Origin: Asterella californica
Lineage: Eukaryota; Streptophyta; Marchantiopsida; Marchantiales; Aytoniaceae
Direction: 5' to 3'
Assembly: GCA_036924285.1 (NCBI GenBank)
Contig: JAYKYS010000012.1
Coordinates: 3,224,001 to 3,288,000, forward strand
Length of the DNA: 64,000 nucleotides
Under the pieces are notes generated by a model. It made no database searches. It saw only the letters and a program-made list of their open reading frames with translations, and had not been told where the DNA came from. This document shows positions 31,571 through 42,522 of the stretch, piece after piece. Position 1 is the stretch's first letter. Each line of letters starts with the position of its first letter. The position numbers and the translations under genes were made by a program.

Positions 31571-34177
31571 TCAGTCTTCTGTTTGTACATCATCATCATC
31601 ACTCTCCTCCGCCTCAACCTCTTCAGTAGTAGAGACGTCGTCATCTCTTGTTATCCTCTGCTCAGACTCTAGAAAGTTGAACAAATCCACTGATCCTCCA
31701 CGTTGTTTGAACAACTTCACTCGTTTGCCAGCCACAGATAGTTTCAAAGGAGTACCATCCAGCTCACGAAAACTATAAGTAGCATTGTCATAAACATCTA
31801 GCACAACATAAGGCCCGAACCATCTTCGCGAGAACTTACGAAGTGTAGAATGCTGGTTCTCCAGCGTGCTATCATACACCAGAACCCAATCACCAACACG
31901 TATTGGCTTCGGTCGTAGTCGGTGAGTCTTATCGAAACGCTCTTTGTTTCTGACTCGAGCCACCTTCAGCTTCTCTTGCGCTTCAGCAAGATCCTCCTCC
32001 CTTCGCTCCAACTGCCTAGTTCGCAAAGCAAGGAGTGAAGTATGATCTATACCATCTTCTCACGGTAGCGTAGCCCACGTAGGAAAGTCCTCCTCAGCAG
32101 GCATAATCGGCTTCTGCCCCAACATAAGCTCAACTGGCATATAACCAGTTGTGGTACAGTGTGTAGTTCTATCAACCCATAAAGAAAATGGAAGTAGTCT
32201 CGGCCATTCTCTAAGCCTACCATCACATGCTTTTACCAAAGCGTGAACAATAGAAGGGTGTCCTCGCTCACTCTTACCAATCCCTTCTGGATTCATGGCA
32301 GTAGTAAGTCGAAGCTTTACTCCATAACGAGCAAAGAACTCCTTCGCTTCTGCACCTCTCTGCTCGCCCCTATCTGCTCGTAATCTTCCAACAGATCCAT
32401 AACGACAGATAATATCTTCCAGCACGAATCTACATATGTTCTCTGTAGTCTTCGTTCGCAGTGCTCGTCCCTCCACGTAGTTGGAGAGATCTTCTCGAGC
32501 CAACACCAAGTAACGCATTCCCCATAACCCCGGTGGCATCATCACAAGATCAAGGACCCACGAAAAATGAATACTAGGTGGGTAGGTAGGTACAAGTCCA
32601 TCTCTGTAACGGACTTTAGAGTAGAACTGACAGTGCAGACATGACCCAACAAAATCCACTACGTCTTGATACAAACCCTTCCACCAATATCGCTCCTTCA
32701 TCTTCGTATACGTAGCCCAAACTCCACGGTGTCCAGCCCACAAGGTATCATGAAACTCCTTTAGCAGATTAATCTTCGTCGGTTGATCATCCACCACTCT
32801 AACAAGCATCCCATCTCTTCTCTTCGGACGTTTCCACATATAACCTTCACGTAGAAGGTAACCGTACGCCTTTCGTCTGATCTCCTTAAACTCTGCATCA
32901 CTCCATCCTTCTCTTCTGCATAATAAACTTAGATAATAGCCGATATCGCGGAACTTTTCCATGTAGAACTCCTCGTAGAACGGCAGTGGTTCCAAGTCTG
33001 AATTCTGCTGACCAACTTGGCACCAAACGTCTCTCTTCTCCTCATCTTCGACTTCAGCAAACATCTCTTCCTCATCTGTATAACGAGCCCTAGATAACAT
33101 GTCTGCAACAGGATTATCTTTTCCTGCTATATGTTTCAGCTCGGGGTTCATACTCCGGATATAAGCAATCCATCGTAGCATTGCTATGTCTGGAGTATTA
33201 CAGTTTGCTATCATACCTAGCAAAGGCAAACAGTCTGTTTCTAGTATCACATGTGCACCTATCAAGAACTCTCGGTCTACCTTCATAGCAGTAACAGCTC
33301 TCCACAACTCACGCTTCACTTGAGGGTAGTTACGTTGTCTATTTGTTAAGATCCGAGCTCCAAACCTTGAAACAAACCGCACGCCTTCTGCATCTTCTTG
33401 ACCGACTGCCCATCCAATCGCCTTTGGACTCGTGTCAACAGTCAGTATGATAGGTCTTCCGCTCTCGTAGCTAAGTCTCCTTAGTACAGGTGGAGACTTC
33501 AGAATCTCCTTCAGCTGCTCCATCGTCTCGTGATGTTCTCGCCGCCAAGTAAACCTCTTCCCCTTTCTCAGAAGTGCATACAGAGGCTCGGCAATGTGTG
33601 CATAATGAGGAATACTCACACGAAAGAACACACAAGCTCCTAAGAATCGGCGAACCTCAGTGATGTTGGTACAGTCTGCTATCCTTGCTATAGCATCTAC
33701 CTTTTCTGGGTTCGGCCGTCTTCCAAAAGTACCGCATAAGTGACCAACCACCACAATCTCTGACATTCCAAAACGAGATTTGGTACTTGACAGAGTGAGG
33801 TGTACCTCTTCCAAGCGCATCAGAATCTTCTCCACATCTCGGATGTGGTCTGCAACGAACTTTCTGCAACCATCAGCAGTCATAGTTTCGTCCTTGTCCT
33901 CCACCGAACAGCCTTTCATGGGGATATCATCAAGAAATGGGATGGTAACCTCAGGTACAAACTCTCGTAACACCTTATGCATCGCGTTTTGCATATGAGC
34001 TACTGAGTTTGTTGCGCCCTGAGGAAGAGTACACATCCGCATCAACCCCAAAGGTGTACGCATGGTAGTTAGATCTCTACTTTCTAAAGCAAGCTGAAAC
34101 TGATCGTAACCTGAAAACAGATCTCCAATAGAATAGATAGATCTTCCAGCAAATGCCTCGGCTACTTCATCGACCAC
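31571..34177 (-). pseudogene. pol: RT-RNase H-integrase of the nested Ty3 element, one in-frame TGA
   Basis: 705 open codons (34177-32060) followed in the same frame by 151 more (32026-31571). A TGA at 32060-32062 separates them. RT: GDLFSGYDQF (residues 18-27), LPQGATNSVAHMQNAM, catalytic FLDDIPMKGC (81-90). RNase H: TVDTSPKAIGWAV and ETDCLPLLGM, closing DNPVADMLSRARY. Integrase: HDTLWAGHRG and CLHCQF (HHCC), VLDLVMMP, RADRGEQ and GKSERGH as the acidic triad. The final piece has VGDWVLVYDS and RRWFGPYVVLDVY, the GPY/F module, and an acidic tail with no chromodomain. All catalytic residues are present. Confidence 0.9.
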
Positions 34178-35222
34178 AGGTCCTGTTCCAACATTCGAAT
34201 CGTGATGTTGTTAGCAGGCTGTAAGTCTTGGATGAAGCGTAAAGCTCCTGTCTTCTTAGGTACTGTGAACCATCGGCTAGAGTACGGAGCCATAGATGGT
34301 TCAAGAATACCCATCCGCATCCTCTCCTTTAGTAACTCAATAACCTTCGGTAGCAAGGCACGAGGGACTGGAATCGGCTTCAAGTCCCAAGGTACGTGAG
34401 GAACAGTGAAGATAACCATCGGAGCTATCACACTAGGATCCACACAACCAATCTCTCCAGCTGAGAAAGAAAATGCCTTACCATGGCTAACTATCATCTG
34501 CTCAAAAGCTCGTTTCTCCACTTCAGTCAAGAAGCCACCCCCTCCTATCTGGAGCTGCTCGAGTGTCTCTTGAGTAAACTCGTGTCCTATCTGGTTAGGA
34601 TCTCTCAGTACAGGCTCAGCGGCCGCTAACTCCATCTGCTGCTGTGAATCAACAGGTAACTGGGTCGCCACTGGTTTCACCTTCTTCGCTACAGTTTTGT
34701 ATTTGGTGTGAACCTCTGCTTCTTCACGAGAGCCACACCAGCAGATTGCATCCTTCCATCCACTCTCCAGTCTCGGATGAGGACAAGATTGCAAGCACGA
34801 GGCAATCTCCTCATAGACCTTACGAGAGTGGATAGGGATCACCACCCTTCCTCCCATCTGCTTCATCAACCTATCTACATCATCTAGCCAACGAACAAAA
34901 GACTGTACACCTACAAACTCCTCGTAAACACCAGAAATCATCTCATCTTCACTCAGAACTCCTGTACAGCGTAGATTTTCTGCATACCTCTCCATCTGCC
35001 TTCTACTCTTCTCAGTCAGATCCTCTACTCGCGTGAACTCACTCCAATCATCAGAACTGAAAGCCATCAAACCAGATTTCCAACTATGTACAGTGTAACA
35101 GTTTTCAGAATCTTGAGCAACCTCTTCATCAGTCTGCTGTGACCCCACAGGCTGCTCAAGCGGGATCATAGTAGTATCAGATCCATCACTCTTGATATCC
35201 CGTCCTACAAGAGTGGTTTCTG
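34162..35222 (-). pseudogene. pol: Pol N-terminal part of the nested Ty3 element
   Basis: Entered by the -1 shift, then 335 codons from MIPLEQPVGSQQTDEE. It carries the linker, then GGGFLTEVEKRAFEQM, the lead-in WDLKPIPVPRALLPKVIELL, PYSSRWFTVPKKTGALRF and IQDLQPANNITIR, the first RT boxes. The frame is lost at 34177, where GATTCG-type microhomology suggests a small deletion, and RT continues in another frame. Confidence 0.85.
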
Positions 35223-37790
35223 AAAACCCTTGCTCCTACAGATAGGAGAATCTCTCAAAGTCTGTCTATTTCGTTCGTGGTTCGTACGAACGGTCAGAAA
35301 CTGAACAGAACGCTTATCATCCGGACTACGGATCCTAGCATAGTGAGATCCATCATCCATCACCTTCGTCTCCATTCTAACTGCGGTGATATAAGACTGA
35401 CCAAGAATCACAAGATAAGAAGCAGAAGACTGCACGAAGAAGTGCTGATCTACCTCCACATCACCCAGCTTCACTCTCACGTTGGGACAAGCGCCGTATA
35501 ACTCACCCTTCTGGTTGTTTGTAGCTCGTAGCACCCAACCATGGTTCAGTTCGATAGGCCACTGACCTCTCTCATATACCTCCCGTGACATGATATTGAT
35601 CTCTGAACCGTGATCAACTAACGCAGCAACAGGTTCAAGACTTCCGAGACGAACTCGTGTAGCCGTCGTAGCACGAGCCCAATGTCTCTTCCTGAAGTCA
35701 CTATCAGCAGCTGGACTCTCATCGTCAGCTTCATCATCATCGAATTCAGCAGTATTGGTACCAGCAACCAACGCTTCTTGCTGGTACTCTGTATCATCAA
35801 CCTCCTGAAAATGCACCTTGCCGAATTCTGCATCATTAACAGAAGCTCCTACTACATCTATCATCTGACTTTCAACTTGCTCGGACATCACCTGTCTCTT
35901 CCGCTTGATGATGTCGATGATCAGTTCGCGAAACTCCCTCTTCGCAATACCAAGAACCTCCCGAAGAGAAAACTCGATTCGCGCGTCAAGTATTCTTTGC
36001 TCCAAGATGCCCTTGAGATCAGTAGAAGTTTCTATGTCAGCCGCCAACTTGTAAGCCGGTCCCTTCCCCTTCTCTTGGGCAGTAAACCGTCTACCAGCAG
36101 TCGTTGGCTCCTGCTGGGATCTCTGCACGTCCTCCATCGGACCTGGTGCAGGTGGAGGAGCTGCAGAAGTAGAAGGGACGTCTTCTGGTGGGGTTGCTCG
36201 CCTCCTTGTGACCCTCCGTCTATCTCCAGTCTCCTCTGGAACTCCAGTATCATGTTCAGAGGCTTCTCGCCGCCTCTTCTCCTCCACAGAAGCATCTTGC
36301 CAGTGAACGTTTCTATCCACGTCCAAGAATGCTTTGATAGACGCAGCATCAACAGGATCTCCCCACCCTGTGACCTTACAGATAGTTTCTGCTCCTCTCT
36401 TCAGTACTTCAGAAGGAACTTGAACAGGTTTCTTCTCAGTAGTCCTATCTAGCAACGTAGGACTAGAAGAAACTTCAATGTGTCCGGCATATACATCAGG
36501 ATTTACCGGTGGTGCCATCAATGCATGTACAGTTGCAGCAGCTGTAATCTGAGGTAGACTTCTCATGCCTCCTCGTCCAAACTGCGTGCTTAGCGGCTCT
36601 CCAGTAGAAGAAAGGTGCAGCCTACCGTTCTGGTAGCGAACCACACCATCTCGCAGAGCAGCCGTGAGCTCTTGACAGTCCCCTCGGAAATGATCTTGAC
36701 TGTCACACCAGATACATCTATGAACAGGAGCACCTCCTGGACGTGCAGCAGCAGGCGCCGGTGGCTGCTCCCTCTACAGGCCAGCTAGCTCCACCTTCAG
36801 TTCTCTCATCTGCCGAATCAAATCTTCGATCTGGTTCTGTTGTCCATGGTTCTCTGCAGGTCTCTGAACCGGTGCCCTTTGTGCAGGAACTGGCACCACT
36901 GGCATCAAAGGAACTGCAGCCGGGACAACAGGTCTAGGAGCTGGAGCAAGAGCCGGAGGTTGCTGTACTTGAGGAGCAGTGCGAGGTTGAGCGGTTACAT
37001 CTGCAAGCGGACGTCCTCCCACAGCCACTCTTCCTCTCCTCTGCCTCGTTAGTACAGCAACAGCATCCTCGACTCTTCCCCAATCAGTAGTAACTCCTCC
37101 TTCAGCCGATCGGTCAGCCAGCATAAAGCATAACCGATCTGCCGTAGCATCATCGGTAGCTTGCAGGAAAAGCTCGGTTTTCCTAGCATCTAAGGTTATC
37201 CTCTCAAGAATTGAGAGTTGTCGGTATCTCCGATCAAACTCTCTCAGCATCTCATTCAGGTTCATCATACGACCAGGTTGCTGCTCAACCCAGTCCAGAA
37301 ACGTTCTTCTAGTGACTCTCTCTGAATCTTCTTCGAGAAACTCCTCTCGAAGAGATCGCTCAAAACTCATCCACACACCTAGATTCCTTCTCTGTACATC
37401 CCTAACCTGGTCCCGCAACTCAGGGATTACAGCTAACTCGAAACTCCCTATCATCTCAGCATCAGTAACTCTAACTAGTTCCATCTCTCCTCTGTATTCA
37501 CGCAGATATCTAGAAATATCTCTACCTTCAAATCTACCGCATCTATTCACAATTGCTTGCAAAGCCTTGGTAGACTTCAACTCACCACCTCCAATGATCG
37601 GATGTTGTTGGACCAGGGCCGCAAGTGTCTTCAGAATCTCAGCCGTATCTAGATCAGATGCAGACGTCGCTGTAGCCACTGGTGCTACTGAAGGAGCTGT
37701 AGTAGACGTAGATGCAGCAGGCGTAGAAGTAGCAGCAGCAGCACTCTTGCGATCCATCTCTTCTCCTTGTAGTGAACTCAACCTTCTCAA
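35205..37790 (-). pseudogene. gag: Gag-protease of the nested Ty3 element, one in-frame TAG
   Basis: Two open stretches (37790-36774 and 36644-35205) are in the same frame. Only a TAG at 36774-36776 interrupts, and the sequence between reads on as REQPPAPAAARPG and CIWCDSQDHFRGDC, a perfect CX2CX4HX4C knuckle. The N-terminal half has capsid-like helices (RYLREYRGEMELVRV, SFERSLREEFLEED). The C-terminal half has ALVDHGSEINIMS, the retropepsin active site with DHG, and LGQSYITAV. The frame ends at TAG 35205, sixteen bases past a G-GGT-TTT heptamer. The TAG may be a mutation (CAG to TAG) or, less likely, a readthrough codon. Confidence 0.88.
35223..35229 (-). promoter_or_regulatory. Canonical -1 ribosomal frameshift heptamer between gag-pro and pol
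   Basis: On the minus strand the gag-protease codons read AAG GGT TTT CAG. The heptamer G-GGT-TTT fits X-XXY-YYZ in the correct phase. Slipping back one base gives TTT TCA GAA and enters the pol frame (SETTLVGRDIKSDGSDTT), which has no earlier start. The gag-pro stop lies 16 bases beyond. Confidence 0.7.
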
Positions 37791-37826
37791 TCAATCACCC
37801 CAAGAGCTCTCAGTGGAAGCACCAGA

Positions 37827-39152
37827 TGTCGAGTTGAGAGTTTTCCTGGGAAGGGCGGAACCTTCTGGCTGTGATATGACCTTGAAGGCTATGTTCGGTC
37901 TACTCAGGGAAGCGTTGGGCTTCAAGCTGTGGTTGCTTACCATACAGAGGTAGGGTTCAGGTCATAAAGGGCACTATAGACACTCACTCAGGTCGAATTG
38001 ACCCTCCAGTATGTTCAGGAAGTGAAAATCAGATCAGACTAGCAGTAATAAGGTCAGACATCGAACTTTAACAGTCCAGAATCAGAAACATATAATGGTT
38101 CAGGCTTCAGAACTCCTCCTACATGTAAGTGAGGCCCTACTGACCATACACACGAAGTTTCAGCTTGAGATCAAATCAGAGTGTCGAGATATGGGCAGAA
38201 ACGTTTTGAGCAGAGAAATTACGGCAATTTCTGGTACCCAGACAGCTATTTCGACCTAGAACAGAGAATTGGCTCGATCACTTCCGAAGATTCTTACAGG
38301 ATTTGCAGTAAACAGCTTGCTGAACACTCCTGTGAAGTTGGGCCTCCTGATTGTACACAGAACTCCAGATCTCGCTCTCTGAAGTTGATGCTCTAGATTG
38401 AGAGCTTTTCGGACCCCCTCTGCTTCAGCGGTCGCCCTGAATTACTCACAATTTCAATTGACATGAAAATTTGGGGACAGTCGTAGCCCTGCTGCCAATG
38501 AACGCGACCCCGAAGGTTTGAAGCGATTTTCTCAAATCTACTGCGATTGACACCGAAAACCCCAAAATCAACAGAAGTGCTGCAATTCTGGTACAAATCG
38601 AACTTCAATCAGCCATAACTCCTTCTTTATTGCTCCAAATCGATCAAAAATTTCACTGACAGTGCTTGGCACGACGAACCCTATCTCCCTATGCTCTCAG
38701 ATTTCGAAGTCCTCTCACCAAATGCTCGAACTCCTCTTAAGACCCCTACTACTAAGTTTAGCAGTACATAAAGACAAAATTGGACCAATGGGAGTTCATA
38801 GCTTCACTCCCCTGTCCTTTTGTGTCCCAAACCACGTGGTGACTTGAATTTGCACATAGGCTACCACGTCAAGCCCCTAAAGTGCCAGCATAGATCCTAA
38901 ACTACATGCGAAGACATGCAAAACGACACGTAATCCCGAAAGATAACCCAACCTCGCTAGGAAGCATGCATGGGTGACACGTAATTACAACCCATGAGCT
39001 TAACTCCATCTACATGGTAATCAACCAACTAAAACTCAAAATATATAACATCCTCCAGTGTCGACTTCTCTGAGGTCCTATTTCACTCAGAGAGACTAAC
39101 GCTTGACAGAGAGGTGAATTATTTACACTGTAAAATGATTCACATCACGACA
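37827..39152 (-). repeat. 5-prime LTR of the nested Ty3 element
   Basis: 1326 bp. The minus-strand sequence just inside it (37826 downward) is TC then TGGTGCTTCCACTGAGAG, which starts TGG as a primer site should, but I cannot name the tRNA. Confidence 0.96.
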
Positions 39153-39319
39153 CCGCTCAGATCTGCGAGAGGTAATAGGTGCACTAGTCACCTCTCCTTG
39201 CAACTGATCTGACGTAGATGTCAAGGTCTGGGACAAAGTATCCAGTGGATGTGGAAGATCCACATATTTGGATGAGTCAAACATACGCTGCAATAGCACG
39301 CGCTCATCCTGTGTAGAAA

Positions 39320-40261
39320 CTACACTAGTTCACTAGGCTGTGTTACGTGGACTCCAGCGTTAACAGCAGCTCTATGTGCAACAAATTCTGATATGGAATC
39401 AGTGACTTCTCTAGATTCTCCACTCAACGTACTACTCTGAGGTACTACAATGGACTGACTCCTTGGTTCTACAGTAGGTACAAGGATGGCTACGATAGGT
39501 GCAGGTGCAAACCAAGGCTGTAGCTCAACAACATCTCTACTGATATAGAACTGCTTGGACGAAGGATTGTAACATCTATATCCTTTTGTATCAGAAGCAT
39601 AGCCAATGAAGATACATCTATCTGCTTTCGGATCTAGTTTCTTACGTCTTTCATCAGATATGTGCACATAACAGATATATCCGAAAACTTTAAGAAAAGA
39701 GTAATCAGGCTTACTGTCTGTGAAGACCTCCATCGGTGTCTTGTTGTGGACTACCGTTGTAGACGTCCGGTTCATCAGATACACCGCACATGAAACAGCT
39801 TCTGTCTAGTAAGGTCTAGGCATGGTCTTCTGGAGTCGCACGAATCGCAGATATGCATCGAACTCTCCAGAAAGGAACTCGCCTCCTCCATCAGATCTCA
39901 AACAAAGGATAGATGCTCCAGACTGTTTCTCCACCAACTTGCGGAAAGTCTGGAATGCTGACAGTACTTCGACAGAGGACTTGTTTCTCAACAAATAGAT
40001 CCAAGTATAGCGCGAATGATCATTAATGAACGACACGAAGTACTAAAAATCGGTCATACTTGGCTGAGAAGCAGCCCATACATCAGTGTGAACAAGCTCC
40101 AGAAGCTTGTTCGCTCTACTACGTGATCCCTTAAAGGGCTGTCTAGCTTGCTTGCCGAATTGACATGCTGCATAGACTCCAGTGGGCTCACTGGATTCGA
40201 ATTTGGACAGACTTGTAACCAGGTCAGAACTCGGAAGGCTTTTTAGCCTCTGAAAGTTCAT
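39320..40261 (-). pseudogene. pol: Integrase of the copia element
   Basis: Three frames in order. 40043-40261 holds the pre-integrase zinc region (MNFQRLKSL, then YAACQFGKQ, where the first Cys is Tyr) and LELVHTDVWA, the first catalytic Asp. 39806-40036 holds FINDHSRYTWIYLL and LRSDGGGEF with the second Asp. 39320-39784 holds the C-terminal part (KTPMEVFTDSKPDYSFLKVF, FIGYASDTKGYRCYNP). The sequence ends at the CCGC duplication where the nested Ty3 element begins (39153). Confidence 0.87.
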
Positions 40262-40279
40262 GTGTCCAATTCGCTTGTG

Positions 40280-40744
40280 TCAGATGTCAATGTCAGACAC
40301 TACTGGACCACTCTGTCCATACATGGCAACCTGTAACTTAGACACAGATGCATCTAGTTTAAACAGCCTACCACTCTTGATACCTCGAGCTATGACAGTG
40401 CTATTCGAATCTTCAATAAAGCATCCATCTTTATTGAAGCGCACTTGCAGACCCTGCTCTATCAACTGTCCTACAGATAGCAGGTTTCTAGTCAACGTGG
40501 GTACATGTAAGACATTCCGTATACCAGTAAACGTTGAAGCAGGAATGTCAAGTGGAATGTTACTCTTGTGCTGGATCTTGTGCTTGGTGTCATCTCCTGT
40601 CATCATAAACTGTGGAGTCTCCACAGGCTCGAGTGAACTAAACCACTCCCGATGGGGAGTCATGTGATTGGTGACGCCAGAGTCGATCACCCAGTCAGTC
40701 TGTGGCTCGAAAGCCGCATAACTCTGATGCGTAGTAATCAGCAA
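40280..40744 (-). pseudogene. pol: Protease region of the copia element
   Basis: WVIDSGVTNHMT is the copia aspartic protease active site (DSG followed by the T/S-x-H-M-T signature). LHVPTLTRNLLSVGQL is a conserved downstream phrase. The frame continues into the linker before integrase (FKLDASVSK). 154 codons are open; stops on either side separate it from gag and integrase. Confidence 0.85.
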
Positions 40745-41646
40745 CTGCTCCGAATAGACATGCTCAGTGACTGCATAGCCTTGCTGGTTGTTGTTATCTT
40801 GTTGGGGGTTGTTGTCGTGTTGCTGTCTTTGATCGTTATGCTTCTTGTAGCACTGATTAGCATTGTGGCCTTGCTTCTTGCAGTAGTTGTAGGAACCGGG
40901 CGCTCTTCTCTGATTGTTGTTGAAACCAGACTGTTGCTGGTTCTGCTGCTACTGCGATTGCTGTTGCTATCCGCGACCCGTCCACGTCCATCACTTTTGC
41001 CACGACCCCTACCTCGAGATCCTCCAGAACCTGCAAAATAGATAGATTCTTGCTGACCCATCGAAGTAGAACTCCCCAGTAGGCGCACCTCCTCTCTTAA
41101 CATCATAGGAACAAGCTCATCAAACCGCGGAAGGGGTTCTCTGATCGAAATCGATGTTATGAACTGTTTGTACTCTGTAGGCAGTCCGTGCAATGTGACT
41201 CCGATCAAGACAGTGGGATCAATCTCGACTTTGACAGAAGATAGTTCATCCACGAGCTGCTTGACATGGTTCACATAGTCGTTGATGCATTGACCCTTTC
41301 TTCACAATGTTGAACTGCTGCAGCAATTGCAGCTTTCGCGCCTCTGTTCGAATTGAAACAGACGCGCGAGTGCATCCCAAGCTCTTTTGAGCATATCGTA
41401 ATCCTGAATGTGACCGATCATCGATGCTGAGACTGTCAACGCGATGTAGTGAATAGCCTTATATGAGCGCTTCTTCCACTCCTTGAATTTCGGGTCAGAA
41501 ATTGGTACTTCATGCGCTTTCTCCTCCTCAGTGATAAGATCCCATAGATCTTGTGCCTGCAGGAAAGTCATCATCCGGAACTTCCATACTTGGTAGTTGT
41601 TCTTGTCGAGCTTCTCTCCAGTGATCAAAGACACAGACTCCGCCAT
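40738..41646 (-). pseudogene. gag: Gag of the copia element
   Basis: Begins MAESVSLITGEKLDKNNY, the N-terminal copia gag pattern, with YQVWKFRMMTFLQAQDLW. A frame change near 41300 leads to 40738-41274 (VKQLVDELSSVKVEIDP, LHGLPTEYKQFITSI), the UBN2-type gag domain, and then an Arg/Gly-rich and Gln/Asn-rich tail. The zinc knuckle near 40850-40890 reads YNYCKKQGHNANQC: the first Cys of CX2CX4HX4C is Tyr. The packaging protein of an element that is no longer active. Confidence 0.85.
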
Positions 41647-42280
41647 AGTCGCAATGTCGAAATTGCTCTGTTCCGTACGCGGAAAAACTCACAGATCCTT
41701 CACGAAACTCGTCCGCCCACACCGTTGCGATCAAGAGTTATCAAGAGTTGCGAGACGACTCCGCAAACTCCTCCTGCAGCGGCAATGAAGAAAGAACCTG
41801 TCCGCGAACTGCGAACAAAAACATGACAGAAACGTCGAAAGAACACACCAAGAAAGGTTGAAACTAGACCAAACGAGGTCAGAAATGGATGTGCGACTCC
41901 TCAAAATTTTCCAAATTTTCCAAATTTTTGAACCCATCCATATTCGGAACAGGATTTGTTTTAGACTCAAGTCCTAAAACTTTCATTTTGATCGAAAAAG
42001 ATCCAATTGAAAATATGTCGCTGGAAACCTCCAAATCGACAGAAACTTGGCCCAGTACACAATTCGCACCTTCTGAACAAGACAGCCCAAAAGGACTGGT
42101 CGACAGATTTTAGCGAGAAAAAATCGTCTAGGTCTTCGAAACCGCGTTAAAAGTTTTTGGTGGTGAAAGAAACGGTTTCGTCTCACCCGAACGCATCAGC
42201 AGGATAGTGCTCGACATGCTGCTCTCTCTTGTACTCCAGTCTCCATCTTGCTCATCAGCAAGGGACACACGCTCTCACCA

Positions 42281-42292
42281 GCTCTGATACCA
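42281..42292 (-). promoter_or_regulatory. Primer-binding site for tRNA-iMet (copia)
   Basis: TGGTATCAGAGC on the minus strand directly follows the 5-prime LTR. This is the standard complement of the initiator methionine tRNA 3-prime end used by plant copia elements. Confidence 0.95.
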
Positions 42293-42519
42293 TGTAGAAA
42301 GATCGATACTTCGAGGATACTCCAAGAAGCGAGAGCGAGTAGACAAGGAAGTAAAATACGAATGAGATGGGAGAGGCTTTTCCTCTCTCTGTATATATAG
42401 TGGAGGTGAGTACAAAGGAAACCTTAATGGTGGGTTAGCCGTCTAACTAACTCTAACAACCCTAACCACTCCGGCTAATGTTAACCGTCGATCAACTAGA
42501 GCTTGGGACTATATCAACA
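42293..42519 (-). repeat. 5-prime LTR of the copia element
   Basis: Same length (227 bp) as 28284-28510, with an intact TG...CA. A TATATATA box on the minus strand at 42392-42399 is the likely promoter. Confidence 0.93.
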
Positions 42520-42522
42520 GAC

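Larger units (their letters stand above)
30199..39152 (-). mobile_element. Young Ty3/gypsy element nested in copia (family 4)
   Basis: Two 1326-bp LTRs (TGTCG...CGACA) enclose gag, protease, RT, RNase H and integrase on the minus strand. CCGC is duplicated at 30195-30198 and 39153-39156. LTRs differ at only about seven positions by eye, so this is the youngest insertion here. Only a handful of defects are visible: an in-frame TAG in gag, one frame break before the RT core, and one in-frame TGA after integrase. Motif wording (DHGSEIN protease, GDLFSGYDQ and FLDDIP polymerase, ETDCLPLLGM in RNase H) differs from the other Ty3 elements here. Confidence 0.94.
28284..42519 (-). mobile_element. Ty1/copia element, host of a nested Ty3 insertion
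   Basis: 227-bp LTRs bound a copia-order polyprotein on the minus strand: gag, protease, integrase, then RT and RNase H. Integrase before RT separates it from Ty3. The element lies inside the solo chromovirus LTR, with GAC on both sides. A 9-kb Ty3 element interrupts it between integrase and RT. Without that insertion and one copy of its 4-bp duplication it would be about 5.3 kb, normal for copia. Frameshifts, Cys-to-Tyr changes and a tandem duplication show it is dead. Confidence 0.92.

Noticed and set aside
35682..36452. 256-codon + strand frame opposite the nested gag-protease
   Set aside because: It is the antisense shadow of a recognised gag-protease frame and has low-complexity Ser/Leu-rich composition.
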